Position numbers and translations under genes: made by a program
The notes under the pieces: generated by a model
The model's database searches: none
Seen by the model: the letters and a program-made list of their open reading frames with translations, nothing else
Told to the model about the DNA's origin: nothing
Part shown: positions 45,511 through 45,982 of the stretch, in pieces
Layout: every line of letters begins with the position of its first letter
Position numbering within the stretch: position 1 is the first letter of the stretch
From: a virus
Direction: 5' to 3' (one strand)
Length of the DNA: 45,982 nt
Virus record (IMG/VR): IMGVR_UViG_3300017989_000032
Coordinates: 1-45,982 of that record

Positions 45511-45549
45511 CCCAAACGCCCGCGCTGCGGTGTGGGCGCTTGTGCTATG
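45505..45549 (+). repeat. Conserved hairpin element, copy 2
   Basis: Identical to 507-551 except base 45537 (C instead of T), which makes the facing G pair by Watson-Crick instead of wobble. As in copy 1, the stop codon of the upstream gene is part of the 5' arm and the shared start leader follows about 30 nt later. Confidence 0.7.
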
Positions 45550-45587
45550 TGAAATGTAAATCTTAATCTTAATGAAAGGGTAAGAAA

Positions 45588-45821
45588 ATGAAAAAACTGA
45601 AAGCAATCAAAATAGTGGACACCGACGAAGTTTATCTATTGACCGAAAATGGTGGTTATGTCCCATCGCTCGGTGGATTTACTACTTACGATGATGGGTG
45701 GTTTCTTCCGGACTGGACAATTGAAGATATTGAGGTGGACCATAATATTTTCGACGAACTTCCGATGATCGAATTAGAAAGCAGCGGCATAGTTGCCGAC
45801 GACGATTTTATTTACGTGTAG
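45588..45821 (+). CDS. Hypothetical early acidic protein (77 aa)
   Basis: MKKLKAIKIVDTDEVYLLTE starts a strand-rich, very acidic protein (DWTIEDIEVDHNIFDELPMI). Its composition recalls acidic DNA-mimic-like proteins, but no family is recognised. The leader GAAAGGGTAAGAAAATG (45574-45590) sets the start. A strong hairpin follows its stop. Confidence 0.6.
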   Translation: MKKLKAIKIVDTDEVYLLTENGGYVPSLGGFTTYDDGWFLPDWTIEDIEVDHNIFDELPMIELESSGIVADDDFIYV

Positions 45822-45835
45822 TAATTCCTGCCGCA

Positions 45836-45857
45836 CCGCCCAGCGAGATCTGGGCGG
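45836..45857 (+). promoter_or_regulatory. Perfect 8-bp intergenic hairpin
   Basis: CCGCCCAG-CGAGAT-CTGGGCGG lies after the stop at 45821 and before the leader of the gene at 50 (circular). There is no U-run, so it is more likely an RNA stability or boundary element than a terminator. Confidence 0.55.
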
Positions 45858-45859
45858 AC

Positions 45860-45982
45860 CGATGGGAATTGATAATTAACCGAAAACACATAATGAAAGG
45901 GTAGGAAAATGACACGAGACGATTATGAATTATTCTGTGAAAAGGTAAATTCGGACAGTACGGCGTATGATTATGATGGGGC
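45860..45982. repeat. Terminal direct repeat, right copy (circular contig overlap)
   Basis: Exact copy of bases 1-123. It contains a partial second copy (45909-45982) of the gene at 50-298, which should not be counted as a separate gene. Confidence 0.9.

Noticed and set aside
1-45982. CRISPR array or insertion sequence
   Set aside because: No regularly spaced repeats with spacers and no transposase or terminal-repeat pair of IS type were seen; the only transposition-like signal is the 14-bp inverted repeat at 43311/43656.

Overview
The window is one complete tailed-phage genome assembled as a circle. Bases 1-123 recur exactly at 45860-45982, so the unique length is 45,859 bp and the map closes on itself. 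The structural genes have podovirus (T7-like) layout: terminase, head-tail connector (portal), scaffold, major capsid protein, tail tubes A and B, three internal virion proteins, then tailspike and fibres. No RNA polymerase or DNA polymerase gene is visible, so transcription and replication should rely on the host. Consensus-like sigma70 promoters, AGGAG-type ribosome sites, a spanin-like pair, lipoproteins and a beta-barrel-like protein point to a Gram-negative host. The host genus cannot be read from the sequence.

Layout. (1) A divergent promoter pair at 43191-43276 starts the rightward arm, which runs 43350 to 45859 and continues 1 to 2589. It holds small unknown genes, a clamp-loader-like ATPase and, last, a short serine recombinase. 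Six of its genes share an almost identical 17-nt start leader, and hairpins lie across or just after several stop codons. (2) Leftward from the same promoters come an AlpA-type regulator, many micro-ORFs with overlapping stops and starts, a helix-turn-helix protein behind a probable attenuator, a holin-like protein, the terminase pair, and the whole head and tail block down to 12706. (3) A central switch region (about 10935-12693) holds a gene-free hairpin-rich stretch behind a strong leftward promoter, two lipoprotein genes, an iteron/DnaA-box-like cluster, and a symmetric divergent promoter whose two genes appear leaderless. (4) From 10934 leftward to 2522 lies the replication, recombination and lysis arm: PD-(D/E)XK nuclease, SSB-like protein, HNH nucleases, a NinB-like protein, a primosome-like protein, a beta-barrel-like protein, Rz/Rz1-like spanins, an orphan DNA methyltransferase and several zinc-ribbon microproteins. 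It meets the recombinase tail to tail.

Most unusual points: several proteins of the tail region begin with Sec-type signal peptides; the tail tube B (nozzle) protein appears split in two, with a fibre-knob-like gene between the halves; several mRNA leaders have pseudoknot-type complementarities overlapping ribosome sites or start codons; a hairpin repeated in the early arm differs by one base that turns a G-U pair into G-C; and a GroES-like co-chaperonin sits in the head module. No endolysin could be recognised.
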